Source: Collinsella sp. AF02-46-1 | GTDB lineage: Bacteria > Actinomycetota > Coriobacteriia > Coriobacteriales > Coriobacteriaceae | Direction of reading: 5' to 3' | NCBI GenBank assembly: GCA_934876235.1 | Contig: CAKXKM010000056.1 | Location: 1 to 12,690, forward strand | DNA: 12,690 nucleotides | Shown: positions 7,202 through 12,690 of the stretch, piece by piece | Position numbering within the stretch: the stretch's first letter is position 1 | Layout: every line of letters begins with the position of its first letter | Translations under genes and position numbers: made by a program | The notes under the pieces: generated by a model | The model's input: the letters and a program-made list of their open reading frames with translations, nothing else | Told to the model about the DNA's origin: nothing | Databases searched by the model: none

Positions 7202-7360
7202 ACAGCAACGGCGGGATGCCACCTGTGGCACCCCGCCTTTCAACCTCAACCTTCAAGTTGACCTTGAGGCGATTTTTGCGCCCCTTTACATGCCGTTCAC
7301 ATCGCCCCCAAACTCCCCCATCCAAGGCACATGCGGCCCACCACCGCGACGACAAGTGGC
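7202..7360. other. Non-coding stretch between the xerD terminator and the dcw control region
   Basis: No credible gene is seen here. It holds a 12-bp hairpin (7210-7221 with 7226-7237, loop CCTG; one G-T pair on the minus strand). It also holds an imperfect 26-bp inverted repeat with 6-bp outer arms CCTCAA/TTGAGG (7244-7269), and a TGGGG-N5-TGGGG pair (minus strand, 7320-7306). The hairpin has only TTT after it on the plus strand and no T-run on the minus strand, so it is a poor terminator. Confidence 0.4.
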
Positions 7361-7430
7361 AAAAAATGGGACGGGCCCCAGATTGCCCATGCGCGCGCAA
7401 AAGCACGCCGCGGCAATCTGGGGCCCGTCC
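7361..7430 (-). terminator. Rho-independent terminator of pyrG-xerD
   Basis: A perfect 19-bp stem is formed by 7369-7387 and 7412-7430 (GGACGGGCCCCAGATTGCC and its complement), with a 24-nt loop that can itself pair (GCGTGC-TTTT-GCGCGC). On the minus strand it is followed within two bases by TTTTTT (7366-7361). It lies 34 bp after the xerD stop. The other side has no T-run, so it acts in the minus direction only. Confidence 0.93.
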
Positions 7431-7464
7431 TCAAATACCTATAGATATGCAGGCCAGCGATGTG

Positions 7465-8406
7465 TTAACGATGTGCCAGCGGGTGCGCCGCCAGATAGAC
7501 CTCGGTCAGTTGCGTACGATCGACATGCGTGTAGACCTGCGTGGTCGATATATCGGCATGTCCCAAGATCTCCTGTAGCACACGGAGGTCTGCACCGCCC
7601 GCAAGCATATGGGTGGCAAAGGAGTGACGCAGCGTATGGGGATGGAGTCCCACCAGCCCCACCTGGCGCCCGTAGCGCTCACAGATGGCATGGATGCCCT
7701 GGCGCGACAGACGGCGGCCGTTCTTATTTAAAAAGACCGCCGAGGTCTCGGTTCCGTGGGCATGGGCCGCCAAGCGAGAACGCCCCTTAGTTATATAGCG
7801 CGTCAGAGCTCGCGCCGCGCTTCCCACCAACGGGGACAGGCGTTCCTTTGAGCCCTTACCGCGAACGAGCACAAAGCCATCGTCGATATGGATATCGCCC
7901 ACATCGAGCCCCACCAACTCGCTCACACGCAAGCCGCATCCGTAGAGCACTTCCAAGATGGCATGGTCGCGCAAGCCCATCTCGCCCTCGGGGAAGTCTT
8001 GATCGAGCAGCGCCGAGACATCCTCCACCGATAGATACTCCGGCAAACGCTCAGCCTTTTTAGGCAGGCGCAACGCCGCCGTTGGATTTTGGGCCACAAT
8101 CCCATCGCGCACCAAAAAGGCATGCAGGCCCTTCACGGCCGCAAGCGCACGCTCCACCGAGGCATCGGAATAGCCCCCATCGCGACGGTCGGCGACAAAG
8201 CCCTCCACGACCTGACGAGTCACCTCATCAAAAGACATGATGCCCGCCCGCTCCAGATACGCGCAGTACGTCGTCAGGTCACGACGATAGGCCGCAATCG
8301 TGTTGCGCGCCAAACCCCGCTCGACCGCGAGGTAATCGAGATACTCCCCCGCCGCCACGGCGAGCGACGAGGGAGTAGCTTCGGTATGTTCTTTGTTCGC
8401 CGGCAC
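7465..8406 (-). CDS. xerD: XerD-type site-specific tyrosine recombinase
   Basis: Tyrosine recombinase of the Xer family, expected to resolve chromosome dimers at dif in the septal region. From the GTG at 8406 the protein has 313 residues, normal for XerC/XerD. The N-terminal SAM-like DNA-binding domain covers about 15-105 (LDYLAVERGLARNTIAAYRRDL). The catalytic domain has R160 (GCGLRVSEL), K184 (RGKGSKERL), H257 and R260 (HPHTLRHSFATHML), H283 (LGHADISTTQ) and the nucleophile Y292 (VYTHV). These spacings match E. coli XerD closely. A longer reading to an ATG at 8559 would run 150 bp into pyrG and add unrelated residues, so GTG is preferred; it starts 2 nt after the pyrG stop, indicating coupling. 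Whether the organism uses one or two Xer proteins cannot be told here, so the D rather than C name is provisional. Confidence 0.93.
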   Translation of the reverse strand: MPANKEHTEATPSSLAVAAGEYLDYLAVERGLARNTIAAYRRDLTTYCAYLERAGIMSFDEVTRQVVEGFVADRRDGGYSDASVERALAAVKGLHAFLVRDGIVAQNPTAALRLPKKAERLPEYLSVEDVSALLDQDFPEGEMGLRDHAILEVLYGCGLRVSELVGLDVGDIHIDDGFVLVRGKGSKERLSPLVGSAARALTRYITKGRSRLAAHAHGTETSAVFLNKNGRRLSRQGIHAICERYGRQVGLVGLHPHTLRHSFATHMLAGGADLRVLQEILGHADISTTQVYTHVDRTQLTEVYLAAHPLAHR

Positions 8407-8408
8407 CC

Positions 8409-10070
8409 TTAGTCCGTAGCGAGGTTCATGGGCGTCACCTGCAGGCGATCGACACCCTCGTGCTGACCGATCGAGGCACGCACGAACTCTCGGAACAGCG
8501 GCTGCGGGTTGGTCGGACGGCTCTTGAACTCGGGGTGAGCCTGGGTTGCCACATACCAAGGATGCACGTCGCGCGGCAGCTCGACCATCTCGACCAGGCG
8601 CTCGTCGGGCGACAGACCCGAGATAACCAAACCGGCGTCCTCAAGCTGGTCGCGGAAGGCGTTGTTAAACTCAAAGCGGTGACGGTGACGCTCGTAGACG
8701 AGATCCTCGCCATATGCCTCGCGAGCGAGGGTATCGGCGGCGAGCTTGCACGGATAGGCGCCCAGACGCATGGTGCCGCCCTTCTCGGTGACATCCTCCT
8801 GCGAGCTCATCAGATCGATGACGCTAAACGGACCGTCCGGGTCGAACTCGGAGGAGCTGGCGCCGGCAAGGCCGACGACGTTGCGGGCGAACTCGCACAC
8901 GGCCACCTGCATACCCAGGCAAATGCCCAGATACGGAATCTTGTGCTCGCGGGCAAACTCGGCCGCGAGGATCTTGCCCTCCAGGGCGCGCTTGCCAAAG
9001 CCGCCGGGGACCAGGATGCCCGAGGCGTCGCCCAGAACTTCGGAGACATTCTGCTCGTCGAGGCTCTCGCCGTCGACCAGCTGGACGTCCACATGGCGAT
9101 CGTAGAAGACGCCCGCATGGTGCAGGGCCTCGATAACCGACAGGTACGCATCGGGCAGCTGCGTGTACTTGCCAACGACGGCGATCTTCACCTTGTCGGC
9201 GTGATGGTTGGCGTGATTCTGTTTGCGCAGGAACTCGTTCCACTCGCTCATGTCGCGCTCACGCGGGTCCAGACCCAGACGCTCGCAAATGCGCAGGTCA
9301 AAGTCCTGCTCGGCAAGCAGCTGCGGAACATCGTAAATACTCGCGCAGTCCTCGTTGGTAAAGACGCAATCGGTGTCGACGTCGCAGAAGCTTGCGATCT
9401 TTCCGCGGATAGCGTCATCGATATGGTGGTCGGAGCGCAACACGATAATATCGGGCTGGATGCCAAAGCTGCGGAGCTCCTTGACGGAATGCTGCGTGGG
9501 CTTGGTCTTGACCTCGTGGGCGGCGGCGATATAGGGAACGAGCGACACGTGGATGTAGCAGACGTTCTCGGGGCCGGCCTCCTTGCGGTACTGACGAATG
9601 GCCTCGACAAACGGTTGGGACTCGATGTCGCCGATCGTGCCGCCCAGCTCGGTGATGACTACATCGGAGCCGGTCTGCTCCTCGATGCGGCGGAACTTAT
9701 CCTTAATGGCATTGGTGACGTGAGGAATCACCTGCACGGTACCGCCCAAAAAGTCGCCGCGACGCTCGCGGGCGATGAGGCTTTTGTAGATGGCACCGGT
9801 CGTAAAGTTGGAATCGCGGGTCAGGTTCTCATCAATAAAGCGCTCGTAATGACCCAGGTCCAGGTCGGACTCGTAACCATCCTCGGTTACAAAGACCTCA
9901 CCATGCTGGAACGGGCTCATGGTACCGGGGTCGACGTTCAGATACGGGTCGGCCTTCTGCATCGTTACTTTGTAGCCACGCGACTTGAGCAGACGGCCCA
10001 GCGAGGCCGCGGTGATACCCTTGCCCAGGGACGAAACCACGCCACCGGTTACGAACACATGCTTGGTCAT
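8409..10070 (-). CDS. pyrG: PyrG, CTP synthase
   Basis: Converts UTP to CTP using ATP and glutamine-derived ammonia, the last step of pyrimidine nucleotide synthesis. The 553 residues are typical. The N-terminal synthetase domain (about 1-270) has the P-loop region SSLGKGITAASLG (13-25), QKADPYLNVDPGTMSP (38-53) and ELGGTIGDIES (141-151). The C-terminal class I glutamine amidotransferase domain (about 293-535) has an oxyanion region GGFGKR (356-361), the nucleophile C384 in GICLGMQ, and the H512/E514 pair in HPEFKSRP. All catalytic residues are intact. The ATG at 10070 is preceded by AGGT about 8 nt away. It is the first gene of a pyrG-xerD unit with a leader of about 50 nt. No GGGC-type start suited to CTP-dependent reiterative transcription is seen. 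Confidence 0.99.
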   Translation of the reverse strand: MTKHVFVTGGVVSSLGKGITAASLGRLLKSRGYKVTMQKADPYLNVDPGTMSPFQHGEVFVTEDGYESDLDLGHYERFIDENLTRDSNFTTGAIYKSLIARERRGDFLGGTVQVIPHVTNAIKDKFRRIEEQTGSDVVITELGGTIGDIESQPFVEAIRQYRKEAGPENVCYIHVSLVPYIAAAHEVKTKPTQHSVKELRSFGIQPDIIVLRSDHHIDDAIRGKIASFCDVDTDCVFTNEDCASIYDVPQLLAEQDFDLRICERLGLDPRERDMSEWNEFLRKQNHANHHADKVKIAVVGKYTQLPDAYLSVIEALHHAGVFYDRHVDVQLVDGESLDEQNVSEVLGDASGILVPGGFGKRALEGKILAAEFAREHKIPYLGICLGMQVAVCEFARNVVGLAGASSSEFDPDGPFSVIDLMSSQEDVTEKGGTMRLGAYPCKLAADTLAREAYGEDLVYERHRHRFEFNNAFRDQLEDAGLVISGLSPDERLVEMVELPRDVHPWYVATQAHPEFKSRPTNPQPLFREFVRASIGQHEGVDRLQVTPMNLATD

Positions 10071-10088
10071 ATTGAGTTACCTGCGCTT

Positions 10089-10120
10089 CCCGTAGAAGTT
10101 GTTTATCCACATCTTACGGG
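10089..10120 (-). promoter_or_regulatory. pyrG leader hairpin with a perfect DnaA box in its loop
   Basis: On the minus strand CCCGTA (10120-10115) can pair with TACGGG (10094-10089), enclosing 20 nt. The loop holds TGTGGATAA, which on the plus strand is TTATCCACA (10103-10111), the consensus DnaA-binding 9-mer. The hairpin would sit at or near the very 5' end of the pyrG mRNA and end about 18 nt before the start codon. It has no T-run, so it is not a terminator. Confidence 0.4.
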
Positions 10121-10125
10121 TCTTC

Positions 10126-10155
10126 ATTGTAATACTCGCGCCGCGGACCGTCCGC
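10126..10155 (-). promoter_or_regulatory. Probable pyrG promoter with overlapping inverted repeat
   Basis: On the minus strand a TACAAT -10 box lies at 10131-10126. The -35 is unclear: CGGACG lies 17 bp upstream and TTGCGG 20 bp upstream. The perfect inverted repeat GCGGAC-N-GTCCGC (10143-10155) covers this -35 zone and is a possible operator. Transcription would start near 10119. Confidence 0.45.
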
Positions 10156-10191
10156 AATTTTTCTCGCGTGCGATTGCATTTCTCGATCTTG

Positions 10192-10223
10192 AAACAAAAC
10201 GCCGCCCGGTTTCCCAGGCGGCG
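10192..10223 (-). terminator. Terminator of the small winged-helix gene
   Basis: On the minus strand CGCCGCCTGG (10223-10214) pairs with CCGGGCGGCG (10209-10200) across a GAAA tetraloop. This gives a 10-bp stem with one T-G pair, followed by TTTTGTTT (10199-10192). It lies about 25 bp after the stop of the gene at 10249 and separates it from the pyrG promoter. Confidence 0.9.
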
Positions 10224-10248
10224 TCGCTATGGCAAGGGTTACATGCTG

Positions 10249-10587
10249 CTATCGATCAGCAACCTCGTCCTCAAGCATTTCTTGAACGAGCATGCCGGTA
10301 CGGACGCCCTCAAGATACCACTCACCACGTTCGGTGAGGCAAATGCCATTTGCAAGCTGACCGCCGTCGTCGCTATAACGCGAGACGACATCAATCATAC
10401 CTTCGGAATCCAAGCGATCGATTGCGGCGCGGGCACGATACGGCGAAACCCCCACGCGCTCGGCAAGCGTTTTGCGCGAGAAACCATACGGCCCGCCATT
10501 GTCTTCGGTTTGCTGGTCGATCTCCATCAACACCAGCACCTCGACACGCTTCATATCGTTGACACTCGCACGACCCTTGCCCGCCAT
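10249..10587 (-). CDS. Small winged-helix DNA-binding protein, function unknown
   Basis: A 112-residue protein (MAGKGRASVNDMKRVEVL...) that I do not recognise as a named family. Residues 11-26 look like a helix, and FSRKTLAERVGVSPYRARAAI (36-56) looks like a helix-turn-helix. It is followed by LDSEGMIDVVSRYSDDGG (59-76) and GICLTERGEWYLEG (81-94), which read like a wing strand and the usual LT-x-x-G-x-x-Y segment of winged-helix regulators. The C-terminus is acidic. No ligand domain or membrane segment is seen. The start was placed at the ATG at 10587 because GAGGAGG lies 5 nt before it; an in-frame ATG 18 codons upstream lacks this. It is a single-gene unit with its own terminator, between a DUF1846 gene and pyrG. 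The predicted role is a small transcription regulator. Confidence 0.85.
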   Translation of the reverse strand: MAGKGRASVNDMKRVEVLVLMEIDQQTEDNGGPYGFSRKTLAERVGVSPYRARAAIDRLDSEGMIDVVSRYSDDGGQLANGICLTERGEWYLEGVRTGMLVQEMLEDEVADR

Positions 10588-10592
10588 AGCAG

Positions 10593-10599
10593 CCTCCTC
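10593..10599 (-). promoter_or_regulatory. Ribosome-binding site that sets the start of the winged-helix gene
   Basis: GAGGAGG on the minus strand, 5 nt before the ATG at 10587, is the strongest Shine-Dalgarno match in the window. It excludes the longer reading that starts at 10641. Confidence 0.85.
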
Positions 10600-10704
10600 A
10601 AACCGAGCACGAGCATCTAACGCGCCGTGCGCGACCGACACACCTCACGATGGCAGGTAATATCCATCATGCGGCATCCCGCTAAGGATGAAACAGTTAC
10701 GGTT

Positions 10705-10710
10705 ATTGTA
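10705..10710 (-). promoter_or_regulatory. Possible -10 box for the winged-helix gene
   Basis: TACAAT on the minus strand, preceded by GGTA, in an AT-rich patch after the DUF1846 terminator. No convincing -35 box is found at 16-18 bp. It would give a leader of about 110 nt that contains a small 5-bp CATCC/GGATG hairpin. Confidence 0.35.
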
Positions 10711-10776
10711 TACCGCTCAAATTGTTTCTAGGCAGGTAAACAGCTATTTTTCGCCGAAATAGACGCTTTATTGATC

Positions 10777-10809
10777 AAAAAGCCGTACCGGGCGCTAACC
10801 CGATACGGC
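10777..10809 (-). terminator. Terminator of the DUF1846 gene
   Basis: On the minus strand GCCGTATCGGG (10809-10799) pairs with CCCGGTACGGC (10792-10782) over a 6-nt loop. This gives an 11-bp stem with one T-G pair, directly followed by TTTTT (10781-10777). It lies 34 bp after the stop codon. Confidence 0.93.
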
Positions 10810-10843
10810 CAAAATGCAATGCAATTACCGCGGTGCTTCAAAC

Positions 10844-12325
10844 TTAGCGATGGAAGAAACCGCGGCGCTCAAACTTGGGCTCGCAGCACACGTTGATGCC
10901 CAACTTGCGCAGTACCGTCTCGTCCGTCGGCGAGATAATCACGCTAAAGAAGGCATCGCAACCGCGCAGCTGCTCCAGGCCCGAAAGGACGCGAGCGGCC
11001 GTCTCACTCGTGGCCGAGGTGATCGACAGCGCCATAAGCGTCTCGTCGGTGTGGAGGCGCGGGTTTTTGCTGCCCAGGAAATGCGTCTTGAGCTTGCTGA
11101 TGGGCTCGATCGCCTCATCGCTAATGACCTCGAGCTCAAGGTCGACGCCCGAGACATGCTTGAGGGCGTTCATAATGAGCGAACTTGCGGCGCCCAGGCG
11201 CGTGGAGGTCTTACCGGTCACCACGGAGCCATCGGGCATGACCATGGCACCCACGGGACCACCCGTCAGCTGCTCCCTGGTAAGGGCCGCCGAGCGCGCC
11301 GGTGAGTAGTTCTTATCGATGCCGGCTTTCTTCATAATAATCTTGAGACGGTCGACTTGCTCATCGCCCACGCCGGTACGGCGCACATTTTCGACCGCGG
11401 TAAAGTAGCGGCGGACGATCTCCATCTTGGAAGCGTCGCGGCAGGCATCGTCATCGGTGATGGCAAAACCGACCATATTGACGCCCATGTCCGTAGGGCT
11501 CTGGTAGGGGCTCTTGCCCAGGATCTTTTCCATCAGGGCACGGACTACCGGGAAGGCCTCGACGTCGCGGTTGTAGTTGACCGTGGTCTTGTTGTAGGCC
11601 TCAAGGTGGAACGAATCGATGATATTGGCGTCGTCGAGGTCAGCCGTGGCGGCCTCGTAGGCAATATTGACCGGATGCGTCAGAGGAAGATTCCAGACCG
11701 GGAAGGTCTCAAACTTGGCATAGCCGGCGGCGGTACCGTGCTTATGCTCGTGATACAGCTGCGAGAGGCAAGTGGCGAGCTTGCCCGAGCCGGGGCCGGG
11801 TGCCGTCACGACAACGAGCGGACGCGTGGTCTCGACAAACTCGTTCTTGCCGTAGCCATCGTCGGACACGATCAGATCGACATCGTGCGGATACCCCTCG
11901 ATGGGATAGTGCAGCTTGGCGGGAATACCGAGCGCGTTCAAGCGGTTGCGGAACACATCGGCAGCAGGCTGGCCGGCGTACTGGGTGATAACCACAGCCG
12001 CGACGGCAAAGCCGTTGCCGCGGAACAGGTCAACCAGGCGCAGCACATCCTCGTCATAGGTAATGCCAAGGTCACCACGAGCCTTGTTTTTCTCGATGTG
12101 GTTCGCGTTGATCGCGATGATAACCTCGACATCGTCGGCGATGCTCTTGAGCATGCGGAACTTGCTGTCCGGTTCAAAACCCGGCAGCACTCGGCTCGCA
12201 TGATAGTCATCGAACAGCTTACCGCCAAACTCCAAATAGAGCTTGCCACCAAACTGCGAGATGCGCTCCTTAATGTGAGCAGCCTGCAGCTCGATATACT
12301 TCGCGTTGTCGAAACCCTGGCGCAT
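10844..12325 (-). CDS. DUF1846 / UPF0371 family protein
   Basis: A 493-residue soluble protein that I assign to UPF0371 (DUF1846), a widespread conserved family whose function I do not know to be established. It has no signal peptide or membrane segment. Conserved-looking stretches are MRQGFDNAKYIELQAAHI (1-18), KLYLEFGGKLFDDYHASRVLPGF (28-50), a glycine-rich loop PGPGSGKLATCLSQLYHE (176-193) that resembles a nucleotide-binding loop, KFETFPVWNLPLTHPVN (204-220), and TDMGVNMVGF (278-287). The length fits the family (about 500 residues), so it appears intact. The ATG at 12325 has a CGGGAG ribosome-binding site about 8 nt upstream. It forms a single-gene unit with a TATAAT -10 box and a strong terminator. 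Its neighbours do not suggest a pathway. Confidence 0.9.
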   Translation of the reverse strand: MRQGFDNAKYIELQAAHIKERISQFGGKLYLEFGGKLFDDYHASRVLPGFEPDSKFRMLKSIADDVEVIIAINANHIEKNKARGDLGITYDEDVLRLVDLFRGNGFAVAAVVITQYAGQPAADVFRNRLNALGIPAKLHYPIEGYPHDVDLIVSDDGYGKNEFVETTRPLVVVTAPGPGSGKLATCLSQLYHEHKHGTAAGYAKFETFPVWNLPLTHPVNIAYEAATADLDDANIIDSFHLEAYNKTTVNYNRDVEAFPVVRALMEKILGKSPYQSPTDMGVNMVGFAITDDDACRDASKMEIVRRYFTAVENVRRTGVGDEQVDRLKIIMKKAGIDKNYSPARSAALTREQLTGGPVGAMVMPDGSVVTGKTSTRLGAASSLIMNALKHVSGVDLELEVISDEAIEPISKLKTHFLGSKNPRLHTDETLMALSITSATSETAARVLSGLEQLRGCDAFFSVIISPTDETVLRKLGINVCCEPKFERRGFFHR

Positions 12326-12366
12326 GTATGGCTCCCGTCCCGTTTCGTAAATTAAGTTCCTACGCG

Positions 12367-12372
12367 ATTATA
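12367..12372 (-). promoter_or_regulatory. -10 box of the DUF1846 gene
   Basis: A perfect TATAAT on the minus strand, 41 bp before the start codon, in a locally AT-rich patch. The 17-bp-spaced -35 position (CATCGG) is poor; a TTGACG occurs but 29 bp away, which is too far. Transcription would begin near 12360. Confidence 0.55.
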
Positions 12373-12629
12373 ACGGAGCCTGCCCTCCCCGATGCCCAGG
12401 CCGTCAACAGGCACCAACCAAACACGCCCACCGCAACCGCCGGGGACCCGGGGTGGCTCATTTGGAACGGGAAACAAGGCACTCAGCACCAACAATGAAA
12501 ACGTCGCAGGTTAAGCATAAGCCAGCGAAAGCCCGCCAGAGTAGGCAAAGCGCCCCTGCACCAACAATGGAAAGCGCCGCAGGCAGAGGGCGGACAGCGA
12601 GCGCCGTCCAGGACGTACAAGTTGGCATG
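12373..12629. other. Non-coding stretch upstream of the DUF1846 gene
   Basis: I see no credible gene. Two overlapping short open frames exist (plus 12453-12677, minus 12483-12680), but both run through the terminator at the right end and lack ribosome-binding sites. The stretch contains the degenerate direct repeat listed separately. A small RNA read leftward from this area cannot be excluded, but no clear promoter is seen for one. Confidence 0.4.
12486..12583. repeat. Degenerate direct repeat, about 25 nt, two copies (third partial copy upstream)
   Basis: Copy 1 (12486-12510) and copy 2 (12558-12583) both begin GCACCAACAATG and both end CGCAGG, with one 1-nt length difference and a few substitutions between. 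Their starts are 72 nt apart, and the sequence after each shows weaker similarity (CAGCGA...CCAG...GTA), as if a unit of about 72 nt had been duplicated. A shorter match GCACCAACCA occurs 75 nt before copy 1 (12411-12420). Confidence 0.6.
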
Positions 12630-12671
12630 AAAAAGGCAAGGCATAGACCTTTTGGTCATGCCTTGCCTTTT
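12630..12671. terminator. Two-way rho-independent terminator
   Basis: AAAAGGCAAGGCAT...GACC pairs with its complement over a 4-nt loop (stem 12631-12649 with 12654-12671, one bulged base). The stem ends in A-runs and T-runs, so both strands have a U-tract: TTTTT on the minus strand and TTTT on the plus strand. It probably ends a minus-strand gene lying beyond the right edge of the window. Confidence 0.8.
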
Positions 12672-12690
12672 GAATGACAAATTGTCGTCC

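Noticed and set aside
7210..7240. Hairpin as a plus-strand terminator
   Set aside because: No plus-strand gene ends nearby and only three T residues follow the stem.
7361..7430. Possible dif site or mobile-element end near xerD
   Set aside because: The 19-bp perfect inverted repeat has a one-sided T-run and a GC-rich loop as a terminator does; it lacks the short-armed 28-bp dif layout and no transposase is present.
7465..8559. Longer xerD reading starting at an ATG inside pyrG
   Set aside because: It overlaps 150 bp of the conserved end of pyrG in another frame and adds residues unlike any Xer N-terminus; the GTG at 8406 gives a normal 313-residue protein.
10077..10127. Possible 16-codon leader peptide (MKTRKMWINNFYGKRR) ending 6 nt before pyrG
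   Set aside because: Its ATG overlaps the predicted -10 box, so it would not be in the transcript, and it has no ribosome-binding site. It could be revisited if transcription starts farther upstream.
8460..10337. Very long plus-strand open frame opposite pyrG; similar ones at 22-1218, 3510-5027 and 11357-12355
   Set aside because: Each lies antisense to a clearly identified gene with intact motifs. In GC-rich DNA the codon bias of the real gene leaves the opposite strand free of stops. Their translations show no recognisable domains.
12453..12680. Short open frames on both strands at the right end
   Set aside because: Both run through the terminator hairpin, lack ribosome-binding sites, and their repeated peptides simply reflect the DNA repeat.

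Overview
The window is a GC-rich (roughly 60 % by eye) bacterial chromosomal segment in which every convincing gene lies on the minus strand. The gene content is core housekeeping: the left part of a dcw (division and cell wall) cluster, CTP synthase, a Xer recombinase, a UPF0371/DUF1846 protein and a small winged-helix protein. The proteins look like those of a high-GC Gram-positive of the class Coriobacteriia (a Collinsella-like gut actinobacterium). That assignment is from the general look of the proteins and gene order, not from a search. No phage, IS element, CRISPR array, rRNA or tRNA gene was seen.

Region 1 (1-7002) is the dcw cluster, transcribed right to left: mraZ (6568-7002), rsmH/mraW (5582-6547), an ftsL-like gene (5021-5491), the class B transpeptidase ftsI (3138-5003), murF (1585-3009), mraY (562-1581) and the first 184 codons of murD (1-552, continuing off the left edge). 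Together they cover 16S rRNA methylation, septal transpeptidase and its small membrane partner, and the late cytoplasmic and first membrane steps of peptidoglycan precursor synthesis. murE, which normally sits between ftsI and murF, is absent; a 128-bp gap is there instead.

Region 2 (7003-7464) is a 462-bp non-coding stretch that carries the control region of the dcw cluster. It has a very good sigma70-type promoter (TTGAAA, 17 bp, TATTAT) and TGGGG direct repeats just upstream that match the known MraZ-binding pattern. It also has a very dense G-tract run able to form a G-quadruplex, and two near-identical inverted repeats sharing GGGGAACC(G/A)CCCC, one inside the promoter spacer and one in the leader. 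Further upstream are an AT-rich palindrome, a GC hairpin and the perfect 19-bp-stem terminator of xerD.

Region 3 (7465-10131) is a two-gene unit, pyrG then xerD, separated by 2 nt, with xerD starting at GTG. The pyrG leader has a 6-bp hairpin whose loop holds a perfect DnaA-box consensus. Region 4 (10192-10710) is a single small winged-helix gene with its own strong ribosome-binding site and terminator. Region 5 (10777-12372) is a DUF1846/UPF0371 gene with a TATAAT -10 box and a clean terminator. Region 6 (12373-12690) is non-coding, with a degenerate direct repeat and a two-way terminator at the right edge.

The genes are ordinary core functions. The most interesting material is regulatory, in the region upstream of mraZ, plus the DnaA box in the pyrG leader and the intergenic repeats at the right end.
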